The notes under the pieces were generated by a model. It made no database searches, was not told the origin of the DNA, and worked only from the letters and a program-made list of their open reading frames with translations. Positions 12,843 through 21,410 of a DNA stretch of 23,243 nucleotides are shown here, piece by piece (position 1 is the first letter of the stretch; every line of letters begins with the position of its first letter). The stretch comes from an uncultured Eubacteriales bacterium (GTDB lineage Bacteria > Bacillota > Clostridia > Oscillospirales > Acutalibacteraceae), in NCBI GenBank assembly GCA_910584745.1, contig CAJUDG010000018.1, positions 1 through 23,243 on the forward strand, in the 5' to 3' direction. A program made the translations under genes and the position numbers.

Positions 12843-14135
12843 ATGAAGCATATGTTATCAGACAGAATCAAGCAGGCATATCTAAACATCCTAAAGTCAG
12901 GCCTGGTCTCGGCACTGGGCTGTACAGAGCCCACGGCCATTGCATACGCCGCAGCAAAAGCCCGGGAGGTGCTGGGAGCCGAGCCGGACATGGTAGAGGC
13001 TTTTTGCAGTGGAAATATTATCAAAAATGTAAAGGGAGTGACCGTTCCCAACTCCGGAGGAATGCATGGGATAGAGGCTGCGGCGGTGCTGGGCGTTCTG
13101 GCCGGAAGGGCAGACTTGGAACTGGAGGCTCTTTCCACGGTAACGGAAGATGACCGAATGCGGGCCCGAGAGCTGATAGCTCAGGGGTATTGTGTGTGCC
13201 GCCTTCAGGAAGGGGAAGAAAATCTCTATATCCGCATTGTTGTGTACCGAGGGGATGAACGGGCCTCAGTGACCGTACAACAAAGCCACAGCCATATTAC
13301 AGAGATAGCCCGAAACGGAACGATACTATTTTCTGCAGACGCAGAAAGTGAATCCGGCACCTCAAGGGAGTTGGATCTGCTCAATGTAAAGGACATCCTG
13401 ACCTTTGCCGATACCGTGCCGTTTGATAAGCTGAAACCCATTCTCGAGCCGCAGATAACGCTGAATACCCGCATAGCCGAAGAGGGGCTCTCACACCCCT
13501 ATGGCGCCCAGGTGGGCAGAACGCTGCTGGAAATACATGGGGACGATGTGACCACACGGGCCAAAGCCAGGGCCGCCGCCGGGTCGGACGCCAGGATGGG
13601 CGGCTGCCCGCTGCCAGTGGTCATAAACTCCGGCAGCGGGAATCAGGGCATCACCGTCTCACTGCCGGTGGTCGAATTTGCAAAGGAGCTGGAAGTGCCG
13701 GAAGAGAGGCTTTATCGAGCATTGGCCATCAGCAACCTGGTTGCCATACACCAGAAAAAGTATATTGGCAGCCTGTCCGCTTACTGCGGGGCGGTCAGTG
13801 CCGCCTGCGGCAGCGGGGCAGGGATAACCTATCTGTATGGCGGCGGATATGACCGGATTTCGGCCACCATTACCAATACTATAGCAAATGTGGGCGGTAT
13901 CGTCTGCGACGGCGCGAAAGCATCCTGCGCGGCAAAAATTGCCTCCGCTGTGGACGCGGCAATAACGGCGCACTTTATGTCCATGGGCAGCCACTGTTTC
14001 CGCCCCGGAGAGGGCCTGGTAAAAAAGGATGTGGAGGGCACGATTCGAAGTCTCGGGTACATTGGGCGGGTAGGCATGAAGGAGACCGATACCCAGATAC
14101 TGAAACTTATGCTGAGCGATACAAGCGCAGTGTAA
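12843..14135 (+). CDS. UPF0597/CyuA-like [4Fe-4S] serine-dehydratase-family lyase
   Basis: About 430 residues match the UPF0597 group (YhaM/CyuA), relatives of iron-sulfur L-serine dehydratase alpha subunits. Visible motifs are GCTEPTAIAYAAA near residue 26, CSGNIIKNVKGVTVPNSGG, VINSGSGNQGI and IVCDGAKASCAAK, which hold the conserved Cys and Gly-rich loops. CyuA breaks down L-cysteine to pyruvate, sulfide and ammonia; close homologues may act on other beta-substituted or hydroxy acids. ATG 12843 has AGAAAGG only 3 nt upstream and ATG 12852 has it 12 nt upstream; either could be used, and a longer frame to 12804 is unsupported. It sits between a reductase and a glycosidase, an unusual place for an amino-acid lyase. 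Confidence 0.82.
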   Translation: MKHMLSDRIKQAYLNILKSGLVSALGCTEPTAIAYAAAKAREVLGAEPDMVEAFCSGNIIKNVKGVTVPNSGGMHGIEAAAVLGVLAGRADLELEALSTVTEDDRMRARELIAQGYCVCRLQEGEENLYIRIVVYRGDERASVTVQQSHSHITEIARNGTILFSADAESESGTSRELDLLNVKDILTFADTVPFDKLKPILEPQITLNTRIAEEGLSHPYGAQVGRTLLEIHGDDVTTRAKARAAAGSDARMGGCPLPVVINSGSGNQGITVSLPVVEFAKELEVPEERLYRALAISNLVAIHQKKYIGSLSAYCGAVSAACGSGAGITYLYGGGYDRISATITNTIANVGGIVCDGAKASCAAKIASAVDAAITAHFMSMGSHCFRPGEGLVKKDVEGTIRSLGYIGRVGMKETDTQILKLMLSDTSAV

Positions 14136-14172
14136 AATAAAAGAGGAACACTTTGTTCAGAAAGGAAATTTT

Positions 14173-15480
14173 ATGAAGCCATTGAAAGACTACAGCTTTG
14201 TGAGAGGGTTCAACTACACACAGAGCAACGTATGGACTGATGTGAATTTTTGGGAGGAGTATGACCATGCCATTGTGGACCGGGACATGGGGTACGCCGA
14301 GCGCTTAAAGCTCAACAGTGCGCGGATATTTCTTACCTACTCCTCCTACCGAAAGGATCCAAAGGGGTTCCTGGCCAACGTAAAGGACTTTGTACAGACC
14401 GCATGGGCGCATGGCATTTCTACAAATCCCATTATTTACCATGGCATGAGGTTTCTGGAGGAAGACTTCCGGCCCCATGGGGATAGCGGAGATGAGCTGC
14501 GTCCGCTGCCGAAGACCTTAGAGGATCCCGGCTGTTGGGCGCTGGGCGAAAGATATTTTGACGACCTCTATGAGGCCATTGGGGATGAACCCGGCCTGCT
14601 GTTCTGGGACATCTCCAACGAGCCGGGCTATCGCACGGACGCCACATGGTATAAGGACGAGCCCGCCCACCACCGGGAACTTGTGCCGGAGCCTGGCGAC
14701 ATGGCTGAGTTCAAACGCCGACAGGAGCTGGTGTGGAAATTCGTCCGCCACTTCTGCAAATATGTGAAGAGCAAAGATCCCGTAAACGCCATCGGCGTGG
14801 GGAACACGTTTATTTTTGAAACGGAGCCCAGCGGTACAGCAGAACTGGTGGATATCATCGTCTTTCATGATTATTTCCCCACCAGAAAAAAGGTCCGGGA
14901 GATGTACGACATGGCTGTTGAATTGGGTAAAAAATATGGAAAGCCCGTCATCAACAACGAGACCGGATGCCTTTGCCGGGCCAATCCCTATGACATGGTC
15001 ATAGAGCTGATGGACGAGTACAAGATGGGGTATTATCTGTTTGAACTGATGATTGGCAAGGATGTCTGGAACCGAGTACACGGAATATGCTATCCGGATG
15101 GGACCGTACGCGACCCATCCACTGTCGCCGCCCTTTTCGGGTTCTATCGGAACAGAGGCGAAACCGTGCTCCCTACAGACGTCAACCAAGAGAACCATGT
15201 TGACCGCGTCATAAAACTCGCAGACAAAGCACTACGGCATAACCGCAACGGCATCACCTTTGCTCCGGGCGGGGACCGCAGCAACGAGACAGAGGAGTTG
15301 TTAGAGGTGTGTGAATACACGGCAAACCTGTTGGAAGCGGGCCAGTTGGTAGCCATGGATGTGCCGCCCACAGCAAAGATTGCGGCGTTCCGGCGGCAGG
15401 ACAAGCCCAATGCCGATGAAGTTAAGGACTATCTGTGCGAACTTGTAAACACACTCAAAAAGGCGTGTCATATCGTTTGA
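14173..15480 (+). CDS. GH5-like glycoside hydrolase (clan GH-A), cytosolic
   Basis: The 435-residue protein starts at ATG 14173 behind AGAAAGGA. It has the two catalytic Glu residues of a GH-A TIM barrel: Glu150 in FWDISNEPG after strand 4 (acid/base) and Glu263 in VINNETGCLC after strand 7 (nucleophile), with a conserved IVFHDYF (His232) between. The N-terminal VRGFNYT and ARIFL segments fit strands 1 and 2. There is no signal peptide, so it should act on imported oligosaccharides. GH5 is the closest family by eye, but substrate and subfamily are not clear. Being in one transcript with a reductase and a lyase suggests a shared catabolic pathway. The 13-bp hairpin at 15511-15539 ends the set. 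Confidence 0.78.
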   Translation: MKPLKDYSFVRGFNYTQSNVWTDVNFWEEYDHAIVDRDMGYAERLKLNSARIFLTYSSYRKDPKGFLANVKDFVQTAWAHGISTNPIIYHGMRFLEEDFRPHGDSGDELRPLPKTLEDPGCWALGERYFDDLYEAIGDEPGLLFWDISNEPGYRTDATWYKDEPAHHRELVPEPGDMAEFKRRQELVWKFVRHFCKYVKSKDPVNAIGVGNTFIFETEPSGTAELVDIIVFHDYFPTRKKVREMYDMAVELGKKYGKPVINNETGCLCRANPYDMVIELMDEYKMGYYLFELMIGKDVWNRVHGICYPDGTVRDPSTVAALFGFYRNRGETVLPTDVNQENHVDRVIKLADKALRHNRNGITFAPGGDRSNETEELLEVCEYTANLLEAGQLVAMDVPPTAKIAAFRRQDKPNADEVKDYLCELVNTLKKACHIV

Positions 15481-15510
15481 AAACGCGTCCTCTATAAAAT
15501 GATAGAATTG

Positions 15511-15539
15511 CAATCCCTCCAGAAAGTCTGGAGGGATTG
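15511..15539. terminator. Convergent terminator hairpin
   Basis: CAATCCCTCCAGA (15511-15523) and TCTGGAGGGATTG (15527-15539) form a perfect 13-bp stem with a 3-nt loop between the convergent GH5-like gene and the discoidin-like gene. The T tracts are short on both sides, so it may work by strength of the stem and serve both directions. Confidence 0.75.
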
Positions 15540-15575
15540 TTATTGGGAAAATCATTTTTTGGACGAACACCCTAT

Positions 15576-16358
15576 TTAATCTATTTCTTTCCCGAATACC
15601 TCGATCTGCGTCAGTGCCGGGAAGGGCGAATCGTCTTCCGCCTTTATGAGCTTTTCCAGTACCAGGCCGGTGACGGTCCGTTCCGCGATGGCGAATCTCT
15701 GGGGCAGCGGGGTCTTTTCCAGTTTGAGTATCTCCTCCGAGCTGTCTGAAAACCGCACCGTGGCCTGAGCCCACCAGCTGTCGTGGGGGAAGTCAGCCCG
15801 CAGGGTCAGGGCCACGGCATTCACCAGGACCTCCCGGCCAAAATCCAGGCTCAGAGCAGCGTTGGGATCGCGGTTGATGCCCCAGCTCTCATAGGGCCAC
15901 TCTCCGTGGGAGCTGTTCTCGAATACGCCGTCAATGGCGTTGCGAGCGGCAAAGACCGCCTCGCCCCGGGTCTCCACGTTGGCGGAAGCGTGGGGGTAAA
16001 AGCCGGTATTCTCGTGGGAGTCGTAGGGGTTAAAGGCCAGGTTTCGGGGGCCGCTGAGCTCGTCCTTTTCCGTCAGCCAAGCCCGGAGCAGGTGCTTATC
16101 CCCGGCAAAGCTCTTGGGAGAATAGGAGGTCTTGCCCTCGCCAAAGGGTACTTGCAGGCTGACGCTGTCCTTGACGTAGACCAGCGCCGGGGGCATGGCG
16201 TCGTCCAGCTGGACCCAGCAAAAGCTACCGGGTGCGTCCAGCTTCAAGGTGATGCGGTCGCCCGGTTGGTAGGCCGCGCTGTACAGAAGGCTCACCTGAC
16301 TGCTGCCAGTAGCGCACGCTTTTTCAATTCCGTTTTCTCCGGTGATTTTAAGTATCAT
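15576..16358 (-). CDS. Discoidin-like (F5/8 type C-like) carbohydrate-binding protein, cytosolic
   Basis: The 260-residue protein has no signal peptide. Residues about 140-258 have the galactose-binding jelly-roll pattern of F5/8C-like modules: NAIDGVFENSSHGEWP, a SLDFGREVLVNAVALTLR strand and a final LTQIEVFGK strand. The N-terminal half (1-120) is also beta-rich (GDRITLKLDAPGSFCWVQLDD) and may be a second binding domain. It has no obvious catalytic motif. It is last in the lyase-kduI-kduD-GH88 operon, starting 9 nt after GH88 with a GAGG ribosome binding site. A binding protein inside the cell could present or hold oligosaccharides for the lyase and GH88; that role is inferred. Confidence 0.72.
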   Translation of the reverse strand: MILKITGENGIEKACATGSSQVSLLYSAAYQPGDRITLKLDAPGSFCWVQLDDAMPPALVYVKDSVSLQVPFGEGKTSYSPKSFAGDKHLLRAWLTEKDELSGPRNLAFNPYDSHENTGFYPHASANVETRGEAVFAARNAIDGVFENSSHGEWPYESWGINRDPNAALSLDFGREVLVNAVALTLRADFPHDSWWAQATVRFSDSSEEILKLEKTPLPQRFAIAERTVTGLVLEKLIKAEDDSPFPALTQIEVFGKEID

Positions 16359-16367
16359 ATTCTTACC

Positions 16368-17501
16368 TCACCACAGCCACGCGCCGTCGCCGCAGAGCTT
16401 GCGCACAGCCTCCACGAAGAAATAATCTCCATACACCATGTTCACATGCCGGTCGTTCTCATTGTGGTACGCCGCCGAACAGTGAGTCAGCAGACCATCG
16501 TGGGCGGGATCCCAGTCTGTATGCTGCTCCGCCAAAGCACGGAGCAGCTTGAGCGCCGCGTCCAAATACCTGCGCTCGCCGCAAATTTCTGCCAGTTCAA
16601 TAAACGCACAGGCCGCCACCGCCCCGGCGATATCGTCCATCCAGCGGGGCTCGGCGGGCTGGCGGAAATCGATGGGGATAAGCCCGTCCTCGGGGATATT
16701 TTGCAGGAAGAAGTCTCCGACCTTACGGGACGTCTCCAGATACTCCGGCTTGGGAGAGTGCTTGTAGCTCATCACAAAGCCGTACAGCGCCCAGCTCTGC
16801 CCCCTGGTCCAGGCCGAACCCTTCTCGTACCCCTGGCCGCCGAAATCGTCCACATATTCCCCAGTTTCCGGGTCAAACTCCACGATGTGCCGGGAAGAAC
16901 CGTCCGCCCGGATGAAGTGCTCCATAACCGTGGCTGCATGGCGCTCGGCAATATGCCGGAACCGGGGGTCGCCGGTCTCCTCGCTGGCCCAATGCAGGAG
17001 CGGGATGTTCATCATGCAGTCGATGATGGCCCAACCGGTGTTGTTGTCGCCCCAGTTGCCGTTCCAGGCCCGGATGAAGCCGTGGGTCCCGGCAGGGTTG
17101 AACCGACCCGCCAGCAGGCTGGCCGCGTGAAGCCCCCGCACCCGGGAGCGCTCATTGCCCGTCAGCCGCCAGTCTGCCACGGCGGAGAGCAGCCACATGA
17201 AGCCCACGTCGTGGTGCAGGCCCAAGTAGCCCTCCAGGCACTTGTCCAAAGCCTCCTCCGTGAACCGGGCGACCTCCGCGTAGCGCCTGTCCCCTGTGGC
17301 CTTGTACTGCTGCCACATGAGCCCCGCCCAGAAGCCGTTAGTCCACCAGTTGGGGTCGTCCAACAACTTATTGTCGTGGACGCCGTCATGGGCAATATAG
17401 GGTATTTTTTCCGCAGAGCGCTCCCGCACCTGGGCGTATTTTTCGTTGAGTTTTTCCGACAGGGACTGGGCCCAGCTCAGTTCGTCATGCGTTAAGTTCA
17501 T
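16368..17501 (-). CDS. ugl: GH88 unsaturated glucuronyl hydrolase
   Basis: The 377-residue protein is an (alpha/alpha)6 barrel of family GH88. It removes the 4,5-unsaturated uronic acid that polysaccharide lyases leave at the non-reducing end. Two Asp residues match the catalytic pair known in Bacillus UGL: Asp98 (LHHDVGFMW) and Asp161 (WAIIDCMMN). TRGQSWALYGF at 232-242 is also typical. No signal peptide is seen, and the length suits the family. AAGGAGGT, overlapping the kduD stop, sets the start, and the gene begins 12 nt after kduD. The enzyme would feed its product, after spontaneous ring opening, to KduI. Whether it prefers heparin, chondroitin, pectin-type or other disaccharides is not clear. 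Confidence 0.92.
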   Translation of the reverse strand: MNLTHDELSWAQSLSEKLNEKYAQVRERSAEKIPYIAHDGVHDNKLLDDPNWWTNGFWAGLMWQQYKATGDRRYAEVARFTEEALDKCLEGYLGLHHDVGFMWLLSAVADWRLTGNERSRVRGLHAASLLAGRFNPAGTHGFIRAWNGNWGDNNTGWAIIDCMMNIPLLHWASEETGDPRFRHIAERHAATVMEHFIRADGSSRHIVEFDPETGEYVDDFGGQGYEKGSAWTRGQSWALYGFVMSYKHSPKPEYLETSRKVGDFFLQNIPEDGLIPIDFRQPAEPRWMDDIAGAVAACAFIELAEICGERRYLDAALKLLRALAEQHTDWDPAHDGLLTHCSAAYHNENDRHVNMVYGDYFFVEAVRKLCGDGAWLW

Positions 17502-17513
17502 ATTGTTACCTCC

Positions 17514-18314
17514 TTACGGTTGCTTTCCAATATATGCCAGGATCCCGCCGTCCACATACAATATCTGCCCGTTCACAAAGTTGGAGGCGTCGCTTGCCAG
17601 AAATACCGCCGGACCGGTCAAATCCTCTACCGTGCCCCAGCGGGCGGCGGGGGTCTTGGCCACGATGAACTGGTCGAAGGGATGGCGTGAGCCATCGGGC
17701 TGGGTTTCCCGGAGAGGGGCGGTCTGAGGCGTGGCGATGTAACCCGGGCCGATGCCGTTACACTGTATATTCATGCAGCCGTATTCGGAGCAGATGTTCC
17801 GGGTGAGCATTTTCAGCCCGCCTTTGGCGGCGGCGTAGGCGCTGACGGTCTCCCGGCCCAGCTCGCTCATCATGGAGCAGATGTTAATGATCTTGCCGTG
17901 GCCCTTCGCAATCATCCCCGGAAGTACCGCCTTCGCAACGATGAACGGAGCGTTCAAGTCCACGTCGATGACCTTGCGGAACTCCTCGGCGCTCATGTCC
18001 AGCATGGGGACGCGGCGTATAATGCCTGCATTATTGACCAGGATGTCGATGGTTCCGACCTCGGCCTCAATCTGCTTTACAAGCGCCTGAGCAGCCTGCT
18101 CGTCGGTCACGTCACAGGCATAGCCGTGTGCTGTGATACCCAATTCCGTGTATGACGCAAGGCCTTTATCTACCAAATCTTGATTGATGTCGTTAAAAAC
18201 CACCGTGGCTCCGGCCTGGGCATAGGCGCTGGCAATGGCGAAACCGATGCCGTAGGACGCGCCGGTTACCAGGGCAACCTTGCCCTTTAGTGTAAAATTA
18301 TCCAGAATATTCAT
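17514..18314 (-). CDS. kduD: 2-dehydro-3-deoxy-D-gluconate 5-dehydrogenase (KduD)
   Basis: The 266-residue short-chain dehydrogenase has the TGASYGIG cofactor loop (17-24), NNAG at 94-97, a Ser in ICSMMS (147 or 150) and the catalytic Tyr160-x3-Lys164 pair in SAYAAAKGG. The GYIATPQTAPL segment and length match KduD, which reduces 2,5-diketo-3-deoxygluconate to 2-keto-3-deoxygluconate with NADH. The adjacent kduI supports KduD over gluconate 5-dehydrogenase, which is closely related. AGGAGG, embedded in the stop of kduI, sets the ATG at 18312-18314. Its product would go to KdgK and KdgA, encoded elsewhere. Confidence 0.93.
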   Translation of the reverse strand: MNILDNFTLKGKVALVTGASYGIGFAIASAYAQAGATVVFNDINQDLVDKGLASYTELGITAHGYACDVTDEQAAQALVKQIEAEVGTIDILVNNAGIIRRVPMLDMSAEEFRKVIDVDLNAPFIVAKAVLPGMIAKGHGKIINICSMMSELGRETVSAYAAAKGGLKMLTRNICSEYGCMNIQCNGIGPGYIATPQTAPLRETQPDGSRHPFDQFIVAKTPAARWGTVEDLTGPAVFLASDASNFVNGQILYVDGGILAYIGKQP

Positions 18315-18326
18315 TGGGTGCCTCCT

Positions 18327-19169
18327 TTAGCGCAGCTCTGTTGTGGGTATCACGTCCATATCGTCAAATGCCTGATTCTCCCCGCCCATGGCCCAGATGA
18401 AGGTATAATTTGACGTGCCGCAGCCTGCGTGGATGGACCAGCTGGGGGAGATAACAGCGTCAAAATTTTGCATGACGATATGCCGGGTCTCGTCCCCCTG
18501 GCCCATCAGGTGGAACACCACATTGTTTTCCGGAATCTCAAAGTATGTATAAATTTCCATTCTCCGTTCGTGGGTGTGGCAGGGCATGGTGTTCCAGACG
18601 GAGCCTAGCTCCAGGCAGGTCATGCCCATGGAGAGCTGGCAGGTGGGCAGCACGTCCGGGTGGATGAACTGGTTGATCACCCGCTTGTTGGAGCTTTCAG
18701 CGGTGCCCAACGGCTTTTTCGCCGCCTGTCCCAGGGTGATGAGCCGGGTTTCATAAGCCCGGTGGGCCGGGGCGCTGACGATGTAGAACTTCGCCGGATT
18801 CGCCCTGTCCTCGCTCTTGAAGGTCACCTCTTTCGTTCCCATGGTGATGTATAGGCAGTCCTTATAGCCCAGCCTATACTCAGTGCCGTCACAGGTGACC
18901 GTGCCCGGGCCGCCCAGGTTGAACAGGCCGGCCTCACGGCGCTCCAGGAAAAAGTGGGTGCCGAAGTTTGCCCACACATCGATACCCTTGTCAATAGGCA
19001 CGGCCTCAGTTACTGGCATGACCCCCAGGGTAACCATGCGGTCCACATGGCTGTACACGGCCTGCACCGTATCGGGCTGGTAGAGGCCGGTGATGTGGAA
19101 CTCCTTTCGCAGCTCCTCGGTGGTGTAGCGTTTTACGTCCTTTGGGTTTGCGCTGTAGCGGATGTCCAT
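18327..19169 (-). CDS. kduI: 5-keto-4-deoxyuronate isomerase (KduI)
   Basis: The 280-residue cupin protein starts MDIRYSANPKDVKRYTTEEL, as in known KduI. The zinc site is complete: His198, His200 (CHTHERRMEIY), Glu205 and His247 (SIHAGCG), close to His196, His198, Glu203 and His245 of the E. coli enzyme. It isomerises 5-keto-4-deoxyuronate, which forms from the unsaturated uronic acid released by GH88, to 2,5-diketo-3-deoxygluconate for KduD. GAAAGGGAG precedes the ATG. The lyase gene ends 31 nt upstream. The cluster order lyase, kduI, kduD, GH88 supports use for unsaturated uronates. Confidence 0.95.
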   Translation of the reverse strand: MDIRYSANPKDVKRYTTEELRKEFHITGLYQPDTVQAVYSHVDRMVTLGVMPVTEAVPIDKGIDVWANFGTHFFLERREAGLFNLGGPGTVTCDGTEYRLGYKDCLYITMGTKEVTFKSEDRANPAKFYIVSAPAHRAYETRLITLGQAAKKPLGTAESSNKRVINQFIHPDVLPTCQLSMGMTCLELGSVWNTMPCHTHERRMEIYTYFEIPENNVVFHLMGQGDETRHIVMQNFDAVISPSWSIHAGCGTSNYTFIWAMGGENQAFDDMDVIPTTELR

Positions 19170-19200
19170 TTAAATCTCCCTTTCTGTATTTTTTATGCAG

Positions 19201-21207
19201 TTATCTGGCCAAAACCGTGCCAATCTCTGTCTCTCCCTCTCTAAACACCACCACGCCGCCGAAACCGGTGCAACCACCCGCGCAGAAGGTGTCAGTGGGG
19301 CTGGCGTACTCCTCGTGGGCCACGGCGACTATCCAGCTTCGCCCTCCTTTGGTGATTCTCAGCGCCTCGATCTGCTGGTCTGCGAAAGTGATGTGCTTGA
19401 AGTTTGAGGTGACCGGCAGCTTCTCCACCGACACAGGCTCCCGAGCGCCCGCTCTGTCCACCGAAATGACCGTGAACACCGAGACAAATCCCTGGCCGGA
19501 ACAGGTGCATTCCAGTACCACGTTGTCCTCCGCCGCGTTATAGTGGCGGGAAATGTGCCCTGGGCGCAGTCTGCTCTCGATTGGCCGAGTGGAGATTTGC
19601 TGCAGTGTGGCGCTGGCTCTCTCCCCTTGCCAATAAAAGCCGTTGTCGATTTGATCGACCTCGCCCTGTTCACCCCAGTGGAAAAACTGCGTGTACTCAT
19701 GCTCTCCGCTGGCGTAGAACTCATCGCAGATCACGAATACATCTGGCTTGAGATATATAAACCGCCGGTTGACGAACACGCCCCGGTGATAGTAGCCCAG
19801 GTGCCCGCCCTCTGCATATCCATACAGTTTGTCTACATAGAATTGCCGGTTGACGGCCCGGCTGAGTTTGGAGCACTCCCAGCTGTCTTTATAAACGTAG
19901 AAGTCCTCGCCGTCCACGACAATCGTATTGTGCGCGTTAGGATTCTTGAACTCCTGGCGGTTTGGCCCGTCCACATAGGTGAATCGGCCCAGGTCGGTGA
20001 GGATGTCCTGACCATAGGCGGTGACGTCGAAATGCAGCTGGTCGGCATGGCCGTGGCCCGCGCCAAGCATCCCGCAGTGGAACCGGGCCCAGACCGCGTC
20101 CTCGCTCCAATCGGAGCGGAAGAAGAAGTTGCCGCTGTCAGAAAGGGCATGATCCGTCTGCTCAGGCTCTGAAATCTCCATATTTTCGTAGGACTTGGCA
20201 ACGTCAGTGCCCAACTCCCACAGGGTGTCGTAGTCCAGCGTGGGATAGCCCACAAATTTCAGCTCGCTGTCCTGGAACAGAGCGCCGGCAAAGGCCATCA
20301 GATCTCTCTGGTCTATGTCGTCGCTGTCGCCCATCATGGGCTCGCAGCCGTCGGGCTTCTGCCAGGCAAGGCTGGCCCGGGCCATTTTGTGGACAGTCTC
20401 CTCGAAGCCATCGGGCAGTTTATAGCCCGTCCGCCGGGCATGGAGCACCACGTCCAGATAGCAGCGCAGTACCTCGTTGTGGTACATGGGTGACTGTTCC
20501 CACTGCATACCGTCCGCATAGACCTGCATTTTCAGCTCCTGCCAGAGCCGCCGGGCGGCCTCGTTCTGGTATTCAGCGGTGCGTTCCGTGGGCGGCAGGG
20601 CGCACCCGGCTACGAATAGCCCGTGGTTTGCCATCACGCCCCAGTTGCTCATGAGGTTGTAAGAGTTCCACACGGACATAATATATTCTGCATGGTCGGT
20701 CATAGACGATATGTAGTGGTCAATAACGTCCTCCGTCAGCGCGGGGCTGCCCTCGAAGTAGCCGATGGCTTTGCTCCAGACCTCCATGCGGATGCCCGCT
20801 TCAATGGTTCGCCAGGCTTTTTCGCAGGCCGGGTCGCTCCGCTTCACGTTGTCTACCCAGTGGCAGAGCTGGCGGGCGTAGGCCTGGGCATACTTTTCAT
20901 CTCCGGTCATTTGATATGCCTGTCCCATGCAGAGCCAGAACTTCATGCGGTTGAAGGCGAAGATAAATTCCGGGTCGTCCCCAGGCTGAAAGAGCCAGTC
21001 GATCTCCTCCGAGAACTCCACCGGCGTGCGGGTCTGCTCCATGTCCCAGCGCAGCTGGAAGGCGAATTTCCCGGCAACGGCGTTCTCAGCCGTGCGGAGA
21101 ATTGGCTGGAACTCGACCATGCGGCGCTCCTTTACCTGTCCAGCCACGGCAGACAAATCCACCGGGTAGTTGGCCCGGACGGAATGAAATAATTCTTTTT
21201 GGTTCAA
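19201..21207 (-). CDS. Heparinase II/III-type polysaccharide lyase
   Basis: I placed the start at TTG 21205-21207 because AGAAGGG lies about 7 nt upstream and no ATG exists in the open frame. The 668-residue protein has the N-terminal helical toroid and C-terminal beta-sandwich of the heparinase II/III clan. Key motifs are SNWGVMANHG near 187-196, QWEQSPMYHNEV near 235-246 (likely Tyr/His catalytic pair) and GHGHADQLHFDVTAYG near 384-399 with His385/His387. There is no signal peptide. It should cleave uronate-containing oligosaccharides by beta-elimination inside the cell. PL12, PL15, PL21 or a newer group cannot be told apart by eye. It leads the operon from promoter 21230-21258. Confidence 0.85.
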   Translation of the reverse strand: MNQKELFHSVRANYPVDLSAVAGQVKERRMVEFQPILRTAENAVAGKFAFQLRWDMEQTRTPVEFSEEIDWLFQPGDDPEFIFAFNRMKFWLCMGQAYQMTGDEKYAQAYARQLCHWVDNVKRSDPACEKAWRTIEAGIRMEVWSKAIGYFEGSPALTEDVIDHYISSMTDHAEYIMSVWNSYNLMSNWGVMANHGLFVAGCALPPTERTAEYQNEAARRLWQELKMQVYADGMQWEQSPMYHNEVLRCYLDVVLHARRTGYKLPDGFEETVHKMARASLAWQKPDGCEPMMGDSDDIDQRDLMAFAGALFQDSELKFVGYPTLDYDTLWELGTDVAKSYENMEISEPEQTDHALSDSGNFFFRSDWSEDAVWARFHCGMLGAGHGHADQLHFDVTAYGQDILTDLGRFTYVDGPNRQEFKNPNAHNTIVVDGEDFYVYKDSWECSKLSRAVNRQFYVDKLYGYAEGGHLGYYHRGVFVNRRFIYLKPDVFVICDEFYASGEHEYTQFFHWGEQGEVDQIDNGFYWQGERASATLQQISTRPIESRLRPGHISRHYNAAEDNVVLECTCSGQGFVSVFTVISVDRAGAREPVSVEKLPVTSNFKHITFADQQIEALRITKGGRSWIVAVAHEEYASPTDTFCAGGCTGFGGVVVFREGETEIGTVLAR

Positions 21208-21229
21208 ATTGATCCCTTCTTTCTGCTTG

Positions 21230-21258
21230 ATTATACTCCCAACATGGGAAATTTTCAA
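21230..21258 (-). promoter_or_regulatory. Promoter of the lyase-kdu-GH88 operon with an internal palindrome
   Basis: On the minus strand TTGAAA (21253-21258), 17 bp and TATAAT (21230-21235) form a strong promoter. The spacer holds TCCCA-ACA-TGGGA (21237-21249), a perfect palindrome that a repressor could bind to block RNA polymerase. The transcription start would lie about 16 nt before the TTG start codon. Confidence 0.7.
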
Positions 21259-21263
21259 TTCTT

Positions 21264-21305
21264 TTGCCTAATGTCCTAGGCAACTGTTGAAACCCAGCCT
21301 CAGGC
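21264..21305. promoter_or_regulatory. Two further dyads upstream of the lyase promoter
   Basis: TTGCCTA-ATGTCC-TAGGCAA (21264-21283) is a perfect 7-bp inverted repeat just upstream of the -35, and AGCCT-C-AGGCT (about 21295-21305) lies further up. With the palindrome inside the promoter, this makes three candidate binding sites in about 70 bp. The regulators are not in the window. Confidence 0.5.
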
Positions 21306-21410
21306 TAATTATTATATGAAATTGTGTGAATGAAAAAAAGTTGTGTAGAAAGGAAAGCAAAACCAATGTATGCGTGATGAAAGCAACCGCCTCTTTATCC
21401 CCTTGACAGC

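Noticed and set aside
15783..17495. A 570-codon plus-strand ORF opposite the discoidin-like and GH88 genes
   Set aside because: It is antisense to clear GH88 and binding-protein frames, has repetitive Val/Ala/Gly/Pro/His content typical of a shadow frame in GC-rich genes, and lacks any family motif.
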